Source: Lelliottia wanjuensis (GTDB lineage: Bacteria; Pseudomonadota; Gammaproteobacteria; Enterobacterales; Enterobacteriaceae). Taken from it: a stretch of DNA of 64,000 nucleotides. Location of the stretch: assembly GCF_030238365.1 (NCBI RefSeq), contig NZ_JASSOT010000066.1:1-64000 (forward strand), written 5' to 3'. Numbering within the stretch: position 1 is the first letter of the stretch; each line of letters starts with the position of its first letter. Shown one piece after another: positions 1 through 10,364 of the stretch. The notes beneath the pieces were generated by a model, which was not told where the DNA came from, ran no database searches, and worked only from the letters and a program-made list of their open reading frames with translations. A program made the position numbers and the translations under genes.

Positions 1-44
1 ATAAATTCAAGGCGTTGCATAGGTCGGGTCTCAGTCCAGGGCAT
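1..44 (-). CDS. IS481-family-like transposase, N-terminal fragment (partial)
   Basis: Reading leftward from the ATG at 42-44, the translation is MPWTETRPMQRLEF before the window ends. A Met-Pro-Trp start followed by a short polar stretch and a second Met is, as I recall, typical of IS481-type DDE transposases. A good ribosome binding site (AGAGGAGA) lies about six bases upstream. Only 14 complete codons are visible, so no helix-turn-helix or catalytic DDE residues can be checked, nor whether the gene is intact. Confidence 0.55.
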   Translation of the reverse strand, partial: MPWTETRPMQRLEF

Positions 45-75
45 AGTGAGTCTCCTCTTCTATGCCAGTTATAAC

Positions 76-119
76 TGTTACCCATGTATCCGGTCTAAAG
101 TGTTACCCATGTTTCCGGT
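76..119. repeat. Two tandem 19-nt motifs at the insertion-sequence end
   Basis: The motif TGTTACCCATGT(A/T)TCCGGT occurs at 76-94 and again at 101-119, differing at one base, with starts 25 bases apart. Repeated terminal motifs like this usually form the inverted repeat and an internal transposase-binding site of an insertion sequence. Confidence 0.6.
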
Positions 120-125
120 TCATAC

Positions 126-141
126 CGAAGCGCCACCCGGC
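126..141. repeat. REP tail remnant
   Basis: The bases at 130-141 (GCGCCACCCGGC) resemble the 3' half of the REP elements elsewhere in the window, for example 3320-3332. The 5' half is missing and is replaced by the insertion-sequence end, which suggests the element landed within a REP. Confidence 0.4.
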
Positions 142-142
142 A

Positions 143-173
143 ATAAAAAAACCCGCCGAAGCGGGTTTTTTTA
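143..173 (-). terminator. nuo operon terminator
   Basis: A 7-bp perfect stem (150-156 with 161-167, AACCCGC/GCGGGTT) with a CGAA loop is flanked by A and T runs. On the minus strand it lies 13 bases beyond the nuoN stop and is followed by a U tract, so it should end the nuo transcript. The T run on the plus strand means it can also stop transcription coming from the left. Confidence 0.9.
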
Positions 174-185
174 CATCTGTCACTC

Positions 186-1643
186 TTACATCAGCGGCAT
201 CGCATGCTGCACCAGGGTGATCAGCGGCTGCGGGTAGATACCGAAGATCAGCACCAGCAGCGCGGAGATCAGCACCACAATACCGCCGGCGCTGTACTGC
301 CAGTTGGTAGGCGCATCGCGGTTCAGCTGCTGCGGCGCGTTCAGGTACAGACTCACGGCGACACGCAGGTAGTAGTACAGACCGATGGCGGAACCGATAA
401 CCACCGCCGCGGTCAGCCACCACAGACCCGCCTGCACACCGACGGCCAGTACGTAGAACTTACCGATAAAGCCGAGCGTCATCGGGATACCCGCCAGAGA
501 CAGCATCATCACGGTCATCACCGCGGACAGAATCGGACGGTGCCAGAACAGACCACGGTAGGAGTACAGTGAATCTGCATCCGGGCCACGGTACGGGCTG
601 GACATCAGACTCACCACGCCGAACGCGCCGAGGCTGCTGAACAGGTAACCGGCCAGGTAAACCCCGACGGTTTCCATCGACATCGAACCGCTCTGCAGCG
701 CGATCAGCGCCACCAGCAGATAACCCAGGTGAGAGATAGACGAGTAACCCAGCAGACGCTTGATGTTGGTCTGGCTGAGCGCCATCAGGTTACCGAAGAT
801 GATCGAGGCGAAGGCGATAATGCCCAGCACCACGCGCACCGCTTCGCTGTCGCCGACCGGCGCGTACAGGAACAGACGCATCACCACGCCGAAGATAGCG
901 ATTTTGCTCGCCGTCGCCAGGAAGGTGGAAACCGGAGCCGGAGCACCCTGATACACGTCTGGCGTCCACAGGTGGAACGGAACCAGAGAGAGTTTAAAGC
1001 CGAGGCCAACAATCATCATGCCCAGACCCGCCAGCAGCAGCGGTTCGTGCAGCATGTTGTCGCCGAGGCTCTTGCCGAGCGCCAGGAAAGAGAGGTTACC
1101 GGACTGCGCATACAGCAGCGCCATACCAAACAGCAGGAATGACGAGGCCGCAGCAGACAGGATCATGTACTTGATAGCAGCTTCCAGAGAACGCTTCTGA
1201 CGGAACGCATAACCAATCAGGCCGAACAGCGGGAGAGAGATCAACTCAATACCGAGGAACAGGGCCGCGAGATGGTTAGCGTTCGCCAGCAGGATCCCGC
1301 CGAGAGCGGCAATCAGAACCAGCAGGTAAAACTCTTCTTTGTTGTCGTTGTAGCCTTCAAGCCACGGGTAGGCAAAGGTACAGGTCGCGAGGCTCGCCAG
1401 CAGAACCAGCCCGGTGTACAGCATCGCAAAACCGTCAACGCGCATCAGCGGGGTGACATCCATCGCGCCCGCCTGGCCAACAAACCAGAGGGAGACTAAC
1501 GCAGCGTTCAGACCCAAAACCGACAGCGTGGCATTCAGGAAGTGATTGCGTCGCCACGCAATGGAGAGCATCACAACCACCACCGTCAATCCGACGATCA
1601 GCAGCGGTAGCAGCGCGATCAGTTGTTGTGGAGTTATTGTCAT
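186..1643 (-). CDS. nuoN: NADH-quinone oxidoreductase subunit N
   Basis: This is an antiporter-like membrane subunit of respiratory complex I, which couples NADH oxidation to proton pumping across the inner membrane. The 485-residue protein matches the usual E. coli length and is almost entirely hydrophobic, with about 14 predicted membrane helices. The conserved core of the Mrp-antiporter family is visible, including the stretch [18 protein letters not shown] near residues 218-235. It is the last gene of the nuo operon, 6 nt after nuoM, and is followed by a strong terminator. No frameshift or missing segment is seen. Confidence 0.98.
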   Translation of the reverse strand: MTITPQQLIALLPLLIVGLTVVVVMLSIAWRRNHFLNATLSVLGLNAALVSLWFVGQAGAMDVTPLMRVDGFAMLYTGLVLLASLATCTFAYPWLEGYNDNKEEFYLLVLIAALGGILLANANHLAALFLGIELISLPLFGLIGYAFRQKRSLEAAIKYMILSAAASSFLLFGMALLYAQSGNLSFLALGKSLGDNMLHEPLLLAGLGMMIVGLGFKLSLVPFHLWTPDVYQGAPAPVSTFLATASKIAIFGVVMRLFLYAPVGDSEAVRVVLGIIAFASIIFGNLMALSQTNIKRLLGYSSISHLGYLLVALIALQSGSMSMETVGVYLAGYLFSSLGAFGVVSLMSSPYRGPDADSLYSYRGLFWHRPILSAVMTVMMLSLAGIPMTLGFIGKFYVLAVGVQAGLWWLTAAVVIGSAIGLYYYLRVAVSLYLNAPQQLNRDAPTNWQYSAGGIVVLISALLVLIFGIYPQPLITLVQHAMPLM

Positions 1644-1649
1644 GGCGAA

Positions 1650-3179
1650 TTACAGCCTTGTATTAGAAGCAGAATTAACAAACCACTGCTGGATGTTACC
1701 CATCGCGGAATGCGAGGTATCCAGAATCGGCTGCGGATAGAAGCCCAGCAGCACCAGCAGTACGACCAGCAACAGAACGAGGAACAGTTCGCGCGGCGAC
1801 ATCCCCGGCAGCTCTTGCTCCGCGATTTGGCTCTTCGCTTTACCGAAGTAAGCGCGATGCAGCATCGCCAGCGAGTACACGGACGCGAAGACCAGGCCGA
1901 AAGTGGAGACCACGGTAATCACCGGAACCACTTTGAAGCTGCCGAACAGAATCATGAATTCGCCGACAAAGTTACCGGTGCCCGGCATCCCCAGCGTCGC
2001 GACTGCGAAGAACATCGACAGAGCTGGCAGCCACTTAATTTTGCTCCACAGACCGCCCATCATGCGCATGTCACGGGTATGCAGACGTTCGTAAAGCTGA
2101 CCGCAGAGGATGAAGAGACCCGCCGCAGAAAGACCGTGAGCAATCATCTGAATCACCGCGCCCTGGTACGCCAGCTGGCTGCCGGTGTAGATGGCAATCA
2201 GCACGAAGCCCATGTGGGAAACGGAGGTGTACGCGATAAGACGTTTGATGTCGTACTGCGTGAATGCCATCCATGCGCCGTAGAAGATACCGATCACACC
2301 GAGCCACATCGCAATAGGCGCGAACTCAGCGGAGGCGTTCGGGAACAGCGGCAGCGCAAAGCGCAGCAGACCGTAGGCCGCGGTTTTCAGCAAGATCCCC
2401 GCCAGGTCAACGGAACCTGCCGTTGGTGCCTGGGAGTGCGCGTCTGGCAGCCAGCCGTGCAGCGGAACCACCGGCATTTTCACCGCAAACGCGATGAAGA
2501 AGCCCAGCATCAGCAGGTATTCCACGCCGTGAGACATTGGCGTTTTCAGCAGCGCTTCGTAGTTGAAGGTCCAGACGCCGGTCGCGTTGTAGTGCACGAA
2601 CACCAGGCCCAGGATCGCAATCAACATCACCAGACCACTCGCCTGGGTGTAGATGAAGAACTTGGTTGCCGCCGTGATACGCGTTTTACCGTCGGATGCC
2701 TTATGGCCCCACAGCGCGATCAGGAAGTACATCGGCACCAGCATCATTTCCCAGAAGAAGAAGAACAGGAACATGTCGATGGCAAGGAACACGCCGATCA
2801 CGCCGCCCAGGATCCACATCAGGTTCAGGTGGAAGAATCCCTGGTATTTTTGAATCTCATTCCAGGAACACAGTACCGCCAGAACGCCAAGCAGGCCGGT
2901 CAGCACCACCATCAGCAGCGACAGGCCGTCGAGCGCGAGGTGGATCGTGATACCAAAGCGCGGTATCCACGGCAGGATAAATTCAGACTGCCACTGCGGG
3001 ATGCCCGCAGACTGGGTCAGTGAATAGCCGCCCTGCAACCAGAGTTGCAGACCAAGTGCAAGCGTCAATCCCATGGTGATCAGCGCAATCCAGCGCGGCA
3101 TCTTCACGCCAAAGCGTTCGGTCTGCCAGCACAGGAACCCACCAATGAAGGGAATTAATATTAGCCAGGGTAGTAACAT
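1650..3179 (-). CDS. nuoM: NADH-quinone oxidoreductase subunit M
   Basis: This is one of three antiporter-like proton-channel subunits in the membrane arm of complex I. It has 509 residues, the same as E. coli. The key acidic residue is present as Glu144 in the stretch FFWEMM, and the helix with PLHGWLPDAHSQAP lies around residues 245-258. It is separated from nuoL upstream by 169 bases that carry a paired REP element, an unusually long gap for this tight operon. NuoN follows after 6 bases. Confidence 0.98.
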   Translation of the reverse strand: MLLPWLILIPFIGGFLCWQTERFGVKMPRWIALITMGLTLALGLQLWLQGGYSLTQSAGIPQWQSEFILPWIPRFGITIHLALDGLSLLMVVLTGLLGVLAVLCSWNEIQKYQGFFHLNLMWILGGVIGVFLAIDMFLFFFFWEMMLVPMYFLIALWGHKASDGKTRITAATKFFIYTQASGLVMLIAILGLVFVHYNATGVWTFNYEALLKTPMSHGVEYLLMLGFFIAFAVKMPVVPLHGWLPDAHSQAPTAGSVDLAGILLKTAAYGLLRFALPLFPNASAEFAPIAMWLGVIGIFYGAWMAFTQYDIKRLIAYTSVSHMGFVLIAIYTGSQLAYQGAVIQMIAHGLSAAGLFILCGQLYERLHTRDMRMMGGLWSKIKWLPALSMFFAVATLGMPGTGNFVGEFMILFGSFKVVPVITVVSTFGLVFASVYSLAMLHRAYFGKAKSQIAEQELPGMSPRELFLVLLLVVLLVLLGFYPQPILDTSHSAMGNIQQWFVNSASNTRL

Positions 3180-3267
3180 GGCGATTTTTATTCCTTTTTA
3201 AGGCCCCAGCCGGGGCCGATGTTCAACGAATTCTCACGGAAAATTCAGTTCGGATGGGGTTTGTTGT

Positions 3268-3333
3268 GTCGGGTGGTGCTTACGCTTACCCGACCTACGG
3301 TTTTGTAGGCCCGGTAAGCAGCGCCACCGGGCG
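3268..3333. repeat. BIME: two opposed REP elements inside the nuo operon
   Basis: Two REP palindromes in opposite orientation, about 3268-3298 and 3305-3333, are joined by the link CGGTTTTG. They lie in the nuoL-nuoM gap, so every nuoM and nuoN transcript carries this structure. REP pairs of this type can stabilise upstream mRNA or bind gyrase and integration host factor. Here they could set nuoL apart from nuoM/nuoN in expression. Confidence 0.88.
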
Positions 3334-3348
3334 AAACCCCATCTCAAA

Positions 3349-5190
3349 TCAACGCAACACCATCAGCAGCGCCAGCACGACAACCGCACCAATGCACATC
3401 GAAGCCACATACCAGCGCAGATAACCGTTCTCGCTCAACAGCAGGCCTTTACCTGCGAAGCGGGACAGCACTGCCGGGATGTTCATCATGGAGTTCATCG
3501 GATCGCGTTTCAGCAGCCACGCAATGCCGAGGAATGGCTTAACGAAGATCATGTCGTACAGCCAGTCGAAGCCCCACGCGTTGTACCACCAGGTGCCCAG
3601 CAGACGGCCCGGCGCACTGTTAGCGACCGCAGTCACCAGCGTACGTTTGCCCAGCCACAGCCATGCAGCGATCAGGATGCCCGCAATAGCGACCACACCC
3701 GAGGTGATTTCAAGCGTCAGAACACGACCGTGCTCAAGCTCGGTGGTATCCGGCAGTACGCCCTGCAGCGGTGGCACAATCATCGCGCCAACGAAGGTAG
3801 ACAGGACCAGCAGAACCAGCAGCGGCAGGTGGTGGGTAATCCCTTTCCCTGCGTGAGCGTGAATTTGTTCTTTACCGTGGAATACGATGAAAATCATTCG
3901 GAAGGTATACAGGGAGGTCATGAATGCACCGACCAGACCTGCCACCATCAGATTGATATGACCATTTGCCATGGCACCCGCAAGGATTTCGTCCTTACTG
4001 AAGAAGCCCGCGGTGATAATCGGCAGAGCCGACAGCGCCGCGCCGCCCACCAGGAAGCAGACATAAACCAGCGGAATCGATTTGCGCAGACCGCCCATCT
4101 TGAAGATGTTCTGCTCGTGGTGGCACGCCAGAATGACGGAGCCGGACGAGAGGAACAGCAGCGCTTTAAAGAACGCGTGTGTCATCAGATGGAAAATCGC
4201 CGCGTCCCATGCCTGTACGCCGAGCGCCAGGAACATGTAGCCAATCTGGCTCATGGTGGAGTAAGCGAGAACGCGTTTGATGTCCGTCTGAACCAGCGCG
4301 GCAAAGCCCGCCAGAACCAGCGTCACCGCGCCCACGATACCGACCAGGTGCAGGATTTCCGGAGTCATCAGGAACAGACCATGGGTACGCGCAATCAGGT
4401 AAACACCGGCGGTCACCATGGTCGCGGCGTGGATCAGCGCGGAGACAGGCGTTGGGCCTGCCATCGCGTCCGCAAGCCAGGTCTGCAACGGCAGCTGCGC
4501 GGATTTACCCACGGCACCACCCAGCAGCATCAGCGTTGCCCACGTCAGCATGTTGTTGCCTGCTTCGAAGTGAGCCGGCGCCAGTTCCACCATTTCGCGG
4601 AAGTTCAGCGTGCCCAGTTCGTTGTAAAGAATGAACAGCGCGAAAGCGAGGAACACGTCACCCACACGGGTCACGACGAACGCTTTCATGGCCGCTGCGC
4701 CATTCTTCGGATCGGTGTAGTAGAAACCGATCAGCAGGTAAGAGCAGAGACCCACGCCTTCCCAGCCGAGATACATCAGCAGGAGGTTATCACCCAGCAC
4801 CAGAACAACCATGCTGGCGATAAACAGGTTGGTGTAGGCGAAGAAGCGGGAGTAACCCTCTTCACCGCGCATATACCAGGAGGCGAACATGTGGATCAGG
4901 AAGCCCACACCGGTCACCACGGAGAGCATGGTCAGAGAGAGACCATCCAGCACCAGGCTGAAACCGATGTTGAAATCACCGACCGACATCCAGGTCCACA
5001 GCGGCAGGGTGAACGCCTGCTTGCCGTTGTTAAAGAAGTCGATACCGGCATAGGCGGTGACCAGCGCCGCCAGGCCGATAGAGCCAATGCCCACGGTCGC
5101 GGACAGATTTTCCGACCAGCGGCCGCGGGAGAATGCCAGCAGCACAAAGCCGATCAACGGAAAGATAATGGTTAAGGCAAGCATGTTCAT
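3349..5190 (-). CDS. nuoL: NADH-quinone oxidoreductase subunit L
   Basis: This is the most distal antiporter-like subunit of complex I, with the long lateral helix that lies along the membrane arm. The 613 residues equal the E. coli length. Glu144 is seen in the stretch [14 protein letters not shown], and [20 protein letters not shown] around residue 235 matches the family core. The start overlaps the nuoK stop by 4 bases, indicating translational coupling. A REP pair follows before nuoM. Confidence 0.98.
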   Translation of the reverse strand: MNMLALTIIFPLIGFVLLAFSRGRWSENLSATVGIGSIGLAALVTAYAGIDFFNNGKQAFTLPLWTWMSVGDFNIGFSLVLDGLSLTMLSVVTGVGFLIHMFASWYMRGEEGYSRFFAYTNLFIASMVVLVLGDNLLLMYLGWEGVGLCSYLLIGFYYTDPKNGAAAMKAFVVTRVGDVFLAFALFILYNELGTLNFREMVELAPAHFEAGNNMLTWATLMLLGGAVGKSAQLPLQTWLADAMAGPTPVSALIHAATMVTAGVYLIARTHGLFLMTPEILHLVGIVGAVTLVLAGFAALVQTDIKRVLAYSTMSQIGYMFLALGVQAWDAAIFHLMTHAFFKALLFLSSGSVILACHHEQNIFKMGGLRKSIPLVYVCFLVGGAALSALPIITAGFFSKDEILAGAMANGHINLMVAGLVGAFMTSLYTFRMIFIVFHGKEQIHAHAGKGITHHLPLLVLLVLSTFVGAMIVPPLQGVLPDTTELEHGRVLTLEITSGVVAIAGILIAAWLWLGKRTLVTAVANSAPGRLLGTWWYNAWGFDWLYDMIFVKPFLGIAWLLKRDPMNSMMNIPAVLSRFAGKGLLLSENGYLRWYVASMCIGAVVVLALLMVLR

Positions 5191-5489
5191 CCACGCAACT
5201 CACTTACTGAATCGATGTTCAGGTTCTGGCGGCGACGATGGAGCTGCAGCAACAGCGCCAGGCCAATACTCGCTTCAGCAGCCGCAAGGCTGATGGCGAG
5301 AATGTACATTACCTGACCATCGGTCTGGCCCCAGTAGCTACCGGCGACCACAAAGGCCAGCGCGGAAGCGTTGATCATGATTTCCAGACCGATCAGCATA
5401 AACAGCAGATTGCGGCGGATAACCAGACCGGTTAAACCCAGAACGAACAAAATCGCGGCGAGGATCAGTCCATGTGTTAAGGGGATCAT
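5187..5489 (-). CDS. nuoK: NADH-quinone oxidoreductase subunit K
   Basis: This is a small three-helix membrane subunit of complex I that contributes to the proton path at the membrane-arm centre. At 100 residues it matches the family exactly, and the two buried glutamates essential in E. coli are present as Glu36 (LIGLEIMIN) and Glu72 ([10 protein letters not shown]). It overlaps nuoJ by 4 bases upstream and nuoL by 4 bases downstream, so the three are likely translated together. Confidence 0.98.
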   Translation of the reverse strand: MIPLTHGLILAAILFVLGLTGLVIRRNLLFMLIGLEIMINASALAFVVAGSYWGQTDGQVMYILAISLAAAEASIGLALLLQLHRRRQNLNIDSVSELRG

Positions 5490-6040
5490 GCGCGCTCCTC
5501 CGTTTTTCTTTTCGCGCTGTCATTCGCACGGTTGCTCAGCACTTCACCCGGACGCTCTTCGCGACCGACGTGGAAGGCCACAACCAGACCCGCCAGCAGC
5601 AGCATCGACGCCAGTTCAACGGCCAGAACGTATGGGCCAAACAGCGTGATACCGACCGCTTTCGCGCTGATCGGCGTACCGTCGATGCCCTGATCGTTCA
5701 CGCCAAGGATCGCGTAAACGATCACCGCCAGCATGATGGCCGACAGAATCGCCGGGCCAATCCACACCTGCGGTTTTAACCACTGACGTTCTTGTTCAAT
5801 TTCAGAGCCGCCCAGGTTCAGCATCATCACCACGAAGACGAACAGAACCATGATGGCCCCGGCGTAGACGATGATTTCCAGTGCGCCCGCAAAGTGGGCG
5901 CCCAGTGAGAAGAACACCCCGGAAATAGCCAGCAGCGAGATGATCAGATACAGCAACGCATGCACCGGATTGGTGTGCGTGATCACGCGCAGCGTGGCCA
6001 GGATGGCGATAAGGCCACAGATATAAAAAGCGAATTCCAT
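5486..6040 (-). CDS. nuoJ: NADH-quinone oxidoreductase subunit J
   Basis: This is a complex I membrane subunit next to NuoK and NuoA, with about five transmembrane helices. It has 184 residues, as in E. coli. The third-helix region with [23 protein letters not shown] around residues 51-73 is the conserved core that carries the pi-bulge used in coupling. The charged C-terminus is cytoplasmic or periplasmic and variable. It follows nuoI by 10 bases and overlaps nuoK. Confidence 0.97.
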   Translation of the reverse strand: MEFAFYICGLIAILATLRVITHTNPVHALLYLIISLLAISGVFFSLGAHFAGALEIIVYAGAIMVLFVFVVMMLNLGGSEIEQERQWLKPQVWIGPAILSAIMLAVIVYAILGVNDQGIDGTPISAKAVGITLFGPYVLAVELASMLLLAGLVVAFHVGREERPGEVLSNRANDSAKRKTEERA

Positions 6041-6050
6041 TGCCCTCTCC

Positions 6051-6593
6051 TTACGGTAACAGGCTCTTGACGTCGATAGGCTTAGCTTCGTTCTCTGCTT
6101 CGCCCTTATCTTTGCCGTCGATTGCCATACCCGCCATCCGGTAGAAGTTATATTCCGGGTATTTGCCCGGACCGGAAATCAGCAGATCCTCTTTCTCGTA
6201 CACCAGGTCCTGACGCTTGTACTCACCCAGTTCGAAATCTGGAGTCAGCTGAATCGCCGTGGTTGGGCACGCTTCTTCACACAGACCACAGAAGATGCAG
6301 CGTGAGAAGTTGATGCGGAAGAACTCAGGGTACCAGCGGCCGTCTTTGGTCTCTGCTTTCTGCAAAGAGATACAGCCGACCGGACAGGCTACCGCACACA
6401 GGTTACAGGCAACGCAGCGCTCAGAGCCGTCCGGATCGCGGGTCAGCACGATACGGCCACGGTAGCGCGGCGGCAGATATACCGGCTCTTCCGGATACAT
6501 CTGGGTTTCGCGTTTTGCAAACGCGTGCAGGCCGATCATCCAGATACTGCGAAGCTGGGTGCCGGTGCCTACCAATAATTCTTTTAAGGTCAT
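6051..6593 (-). CDS. nuoI: NADH-quinone oxidoreductase subunit I (two 4Fe-4S)
   Basis: This peripheral-arm subunit carries clusters N6a and N6b and passes electrons toward NuoB and quinone. The 180-residue protein shows both ferredoxin motifs: Cys60, Cys63, Cys66, Cys70 in [12 protein letters not shown] and Cys99, Cys102, Cys105, Cys109 in [12 protein letters not shown]. An amphipathic N-terminus (residues 1-30) anchors it at the membrane. It lies 13 bases after nuoH in the operon. Confidence 0.98.
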   Translation of the reverse strand: MTLKELLVGTGTQLRSIWMIGLHAFAKRETQMYPEEPVYLPPRYRGRIVLTRDPDGSERCVACNLCAVACPVGCISLQKAETKDGRWYPEFFRINFSRCIFCGLCEEACPTTAIQLTPDFELGEYKRQDLVYEKEDLLISGPGKYPEYNFYRMAGMAIDGKDKGEAENEAKPIDVKSLLP

Positions 6594-6606
6594 GTTCTAA
6601 AGCCCC

Positions 6607-7584
6607 TTATGGCTGCTGCCAGAGAATGACAGCCGCCGTTACCAACAAGTTGACGAGCGTCAGCGGCAGGCACACTTTCCAGCCGAAGGACATTACCTGG
6701 TCATAACGCGGACGCGGTAAGGACGCACGAATCAAAATGAACATCATCATGAAGAACGCGGTTTTCAGCGCGAACCAGATGAACGGCGGTAAGAACGGGC
6801 CATGCCAGCCACCAAAGAACAGCGTAACCATCAACGCGGAAATGGTGACGATACCGATGTACTCGCCCACGAAGAACAGACCGAACTTCATGCCGGAATA
6901 TTCAATGTGGTAACCGTCGGCCAGTTCCTGTTCGGCTTCTGGCTGGTCAAACGGGTGACGGTGACACACCGCCACGCCCGCGATGGCAAAGGTGACAAAA
7001 CCAAAGAACTGCGGTATGACGTTCCAGATATCAGCCTGGTTGTTGACGATGTCGGTCATGTTGAATGAACCGGCCTGCGCCACCACGCCCATCAGGGAAA
7101 GACCGAGGAACACTTCGTAGCTCAGGGTCTGCGCAGACGCACGCATCGCCCCCAGCAGGGAGTATTTGTTGTTACTCGACCAGCCCGCGAACAGGACCGC
7201 GTAAACCGCCAGGCCTGCCATCATCAGGAAGAACAGGATCCCGATGTTCAGGTCCGCCACCACCCAGGTCGGACTGACCGGGACGATAGCAAAGGCCAGC
7301 AGCAGCGAGGTAAAGGCGATCATCGGTGCCAGGGTAAAGATGACGCGGTCCGAGAATTTCGGGATCCAGTCTTCTTTAAAGAACATCTTGATCATGTCCG
7401 CGACCAGCTGGAGTGAACCACCCCAGCCCACACGGTTCGGTCCATAACGGTTCTGGAACAGACCGAGCAGACGACGTTCACCAAAGCTCATGAACGCGCC
7501 GCAGGTGACAACCACCAGCAGAATGACCACCGCCTTGAGAATGCTTAACAGAATTTCGATGAGATCCGGCGTTAACCAACTCAT
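6607..7584 (-). CDS. nuoH: NADH-quinone oxidoreductase subunit H
   Basis: This is the membrane subunit that forms much of the quinone-binding chamber where the two arms of complex I meet. It has 325 residues with about eight helices. The conserved cytoplasmic loop near residues 35-52 includes [18 protein letters not shown], and the second acidic loop with [17 protein letters not shown] is near residue 215. It overlaps the nuoG stop by 4 bases. Confidence 0.98.
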   Translation of the reverse strand: MSWLTPDLIEILLSILKAVVILLVVVTCGAFMSFGERRLLGLFQNRYGPNRVGWGGSLQLVADMIKMFFKEDWIPKFSDRVIFTLAPMIAFTSLLLAFAIVPVSPTWVVADLNIGILFFLMMAGLAVYAVLFAGWSSNNKYSLLGAMRASAQTLSYEVFLGLSLMGVVAQAGSFNMTDIVNNQADIWNVIPQFFGFVTFAIAGVAVCHRHPFDQPEAEQELADGYHIEYSGMKFGLFFVGEYIGIVTISALMVTLFFGGWHGPFLPPFIWFALKTAFFMMMFILIRASLPRPRYDQVMSFGWKVCLPLTLVNLLVTAAVILWQQP

Positions 7585-10307
7585 GCTTGTGCCTCCTGCA
7601 GATTATCAAGACGCGCGCCCGCCAGCACCGGAGCGATGCCCGGCAGACCCATCGGCAGACCCACCTGCCCTGCTGTCAGACCTTCGGCGATCACCAGCGG
7701 CAGACTGATGGTCTGGCCTTCATAGCTAAAGGAGACCTGGCTGCCCGCGTTGACGCCAAGCTTCGCGGCATCCGCCGGATTGAGCTTGATGTAAGGCTGC
7801 GGCATGCGCGTCTGGAACACCGGAGAGCGCTGGGACATCTCATCACTACCAAACAGATGGTAGTAAGGCGCGATACGCCAGTTGCCTTCCTGCGCTTCGA
7901 AACGTGCCGGAACGGTCGTGAAGTACTCCAGACCCGTTTCGCTCGCCTCAATCAGACGCACGCCCGGATCGCCGTGGCGCAGAGAACCGCCCACTTCAGC
8001 CTGGAACTTGTTCCATGCCTGCGGGGAGTTCCAGCCCGGTGCCCATGCGAACGGAATCTGAGAACGCGGTGCAGACGGCTGGTTGTTCCCTTCCATGGAG
8101 AAGGCGAACATGGTGTCTTTATCCTGCGGCTGACGCGGTTCGTGCACACTGATGTTAGCGCGCATCGCCGTACGGCCACTGTAACGGTGCGGTTCACGCG
8201 CCAGTTTCTGGCCGCGAATGCGGAAGCTCGCGTCCGGCGCGGCATCTTTGATGCCTGCCAGCTGCGGCAGTTTGGCCACAACGGCATCGATGACATCATC
8301 GAGCTGCGTCCAGTCCACCTGACGGTTTTCCACGGTGCTGTGCAGAGAGTGCAACCAGCGCCAGCTTTCCAGCATCAGGGTGTTCGCGTCGTAGTAAGAC
8401 GGGTCATAAACCTGGAAGAAACGCTGTGCGCGGCCTTCGTTGTTGATAACCGTACCGTCGCTCTCGGCGAAGCTTGCTGCCGACAGCACCAGGTGCGCTT
8501 TGTCCATAATCGCCGTGCGCTGATGGTCAATTACCATCACCAGCGGCGCTTTCGACAGAGCCGCATCCACGCGAGCGGCAGAAGCATGACGATGCAGGTC
8601 GTTCTCAAGGACGATCACACCGTCAGCCGCACCCGATTCGAGTTCGCTTAACGCCGCTTCCAGAGAACCGCCGCCAATCAAGCCCAGACCGACGCTGTTG
8701 ACTGCGCGCGCAATCATGGTCACGCCCACGTCCGCCCCACGCCCTTTCAGCGCCTTCGCCACGTTTGCCGCAGCCTGAATCACGTCCGGGCTACCGGCGT
8801 TGGTGCCGGAAATAATCAGAGGTTTCTTCGCGCCGGCCAGAGCCTGCACGATCACGTCGATCTTGTTCTGCAGGTCACGATCCAGGCCTTCGACGGCCGG
8901 AGCACTGTTATCCAGCGCGTGAGCAATAGCAAAACCGAGACGCGCCTGGTCTTCTACCGGTGCGCGATAGGTCCACGCCGCGATGTCGTCCAGACGGGTG
9001 TTGTCGACGTTAGTGACAAACAGCGGATGCTTGGCGCGTTGGCCGATGTTGAGGATCGCCGCAATCTGCCAGTCAGCCACTTTCTGGGCCGCTGCCATTT
9101 CACGTGCTTTACCTTTCACCGCCTGACGAACCGCCAGCGCAACGCGTGCACCGGTCTGCGTCAGATCTTCGCCCAGCACCAGCACCGCATCATAGGATTC
9201 GATTTCGCGCAGCGCAGGAGTACGGATACCGCCTTCGCGCAGCACTTTCAGCACCAGCTCCAGACGTTCCTGCTCGCCGTGGGCGATACCGGTGTAGAAG
9301 TTATCCGCCCCCACCAGCTCACGCAGCGCAAAGTTGCTTTCGACGCTGGCACGCGGGGAGCCGATACCGATCACTTTCTTCGACTGGCGCAGAATATCTG
9401 CCGCGCCCTGCATCGCTTGTTCAGCGTTGAGGGTGATCAGATCGTCGCCACGGCGCTGAACCGGCTGACGCGGACGGTCTTTCAGGTTCACATAGCCATA
9501 GCCGAAACGACCACGGTCGCAGAGGAAGTAGTGGTTAACGGTACCGTTGTAACGGTTTTCGATACGACGCAGTTCACCGTAGCGCTCACCCGGGCTGGTG
9601 TTACAGCCGAGGGAACACTGCTGGCAGATGCTTGGCGCAAACTGCATATCCCACTTACGGTTATAACGCTCGGAGTGCGTTTTATCGGTGAATACGCCGG
9701 TCGGGCAGATCTCTACCAGGTTACCGGAGAATTCGCTTTCAAGCGTACCGTCTTCCGGACGACCAAAGTAGACGTTGTCATGTGCGCCATACACGCCCAG
9801 ATCCTGACCGTCTGCGTAGTCTTTGTAGTAACGCACGCAGCGGTAGCAGGCGATGCAGCGGTTCATTTCGTGAGAGATGAACGGCCCCAGATCCTGGTTG
9901 CGGTGAGTACGTTTGGTAAAGCGATAGCGACGGAAGCTATGACCCGTCATCACGGTCATATCCTGAAGGTGGCAGTTACCGCCCTCTTCACACACCGGAC
10001 AGTCGTGCGGGTGGTTGGTCATCAACCATTCCACGACGCTCTCACGGAACTGTTTCGCTTCTTCGTCTTCAATCGAAATAAAGGTGCCCTCGGTCGCTGG
10101 TGTCATACAGGACATGACCAGGCGTCCACGCGTGTCTTCCGCGTTTTGGTATTGCTTCACCGCACACTGGCGGCAAGCACCGACGCTGCCCAGCGCCGGA
10201 TGCCAGCAAAAATACGGAATATCAAGGCCGAGAGACAGACAAGCTTCTAGCAGGTTGTCGGCCCCGTTGACCTCGTATTCTTTGCCGTCTACATGAATCG
10301 TAGCCAT
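7581..10307 (-). CDS. nuoG: NADH-quinone oxidoreductase subunit G
   Basis: This is the largest peripheral-arm subunit of complex I. It holds several iron-sulfur clusters and has a molybdopterin-oxidoreductase-like C-terminal half without its cofactor role. The 2Fe-2S ligands Cys34, Cys45, Cys48 and Cys67 are visible, followed by the His/Cys-rich segment [10 protein letters not shown] and by [15 protein letters not shown] near residue 228 would bind the extra cluster N7. I chose the ATG at 10307 (908 residues, the E. coli length). A GGAAG ribosome binding site is 7 bases from it but only 1 base from an ATG two codons upstream at 10313. Confidence 0.96.
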   Translation of the reverse strand: MATIHVDGKEYEVNGADNLLEACLSLGLDIPYFCWHPALGSVGACRQCAVKQYQNAEDTRGRLVMSCMTPATEGTFISIEDEEAKQFRESVVEWLMTNHPHDCPVCEEGGNCHLQDMTVMTGHSFRRYRFTKRTHRNQDLGPFISHEMNRCIACYRCVRYYKDYADGQDLGVYGAHDNVYFGRPEDGTLESEFSGNLVEICPTGVFTDKTHSERYNRKWDMQFAPSICQQCSLGCNTSPGERYGELRRIENRYNGTVNHYFLCDRGRFGYGYVNLKDRPRQPVQRRGDDLITLNAEQAMQGAADILRQSKKVIGIGSPRASVESNFALRELVGADNFYTGIAHGEQERLELVLKVLREGGIRTPALREIESYDAVLVLGEDLTQTGARVALAVRQAVKGKAREMAAAQKVADWQIAAILNIGQRAKHPLFVTNVDNTRLDDIAAWTYRAPVEDQARLGFAIAHALDNSAPAVEGLDRDLQNKIDVIVQALAGAKKPLIISGTNAGSPDVIQAAANVAKALKGRGADVGVTMIARAVNSVGLGLIGGGSLEAALSELESGAADGVIVLENDLHRHASAARVDAALSKAPLVMVIDHQRTAIMDKAHLVLSAASFAESDGTVINNEGRAQRFFQVYDPSYYDANTLMLESWRWLHSLHSTVENRQVDWTQLDDVIDAVVAKLPQLAGIKDAAPDASFRIRGQKLAREPHRYSGRTAMRANISVHEPRQPQDKDTMFAFSMEGNNQPSAPRSQIPFAWAPGWNSPQAWNKFQAEVGGSLRHGDPGVRLIEASETGLEYFTTVPARFEAQEGNWRIAPYYHLFGSDEMSQRSPVFQTRMPQPYIKLNPADAAKLGVNAGSQVSFSYEGQTISLPLVIAEGLTAGQVGLPMGLPGIAPVLAGARLDNLQEAQA

Positions 10308-10364
10308 TAGCATGCTTCCAGTTGGCTCAGTCAGAGACTGAGCGTTAATCAAAATTCAGTATCG

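Larger units (their letters stand above)
1..122 (-). mobile_element. 5' end of an IS481-like insertion sequence, cut by window edge
   Basis: The leftmost bases look like the right-hand end of an insertion sequence whose body lies outside the window. A reading frame on the minus strand starts at 44 with a transposase-like N-terminus, and between it and the nuo terminator lie two near-identical 19-nt motifs (76-94 and 101-119), as expected for a transposase-binding terminal region. From about 126 the sequence turns into what looks like a REP tail, so the element seems to end near 119-122, possibly inside a REP. No second end or target duplication can be seen here. The family assignment rests on the short N-terminus and is from memory. 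Confidence 0.6.

Noticed and set aside
1623-3023. 466-codon open frame opposite nuoM
   Set aside because: It is antisense to a conserved complex I subunit and its product is unusually rich in His, Gln and Glu, with no ribosome binding site or family match.
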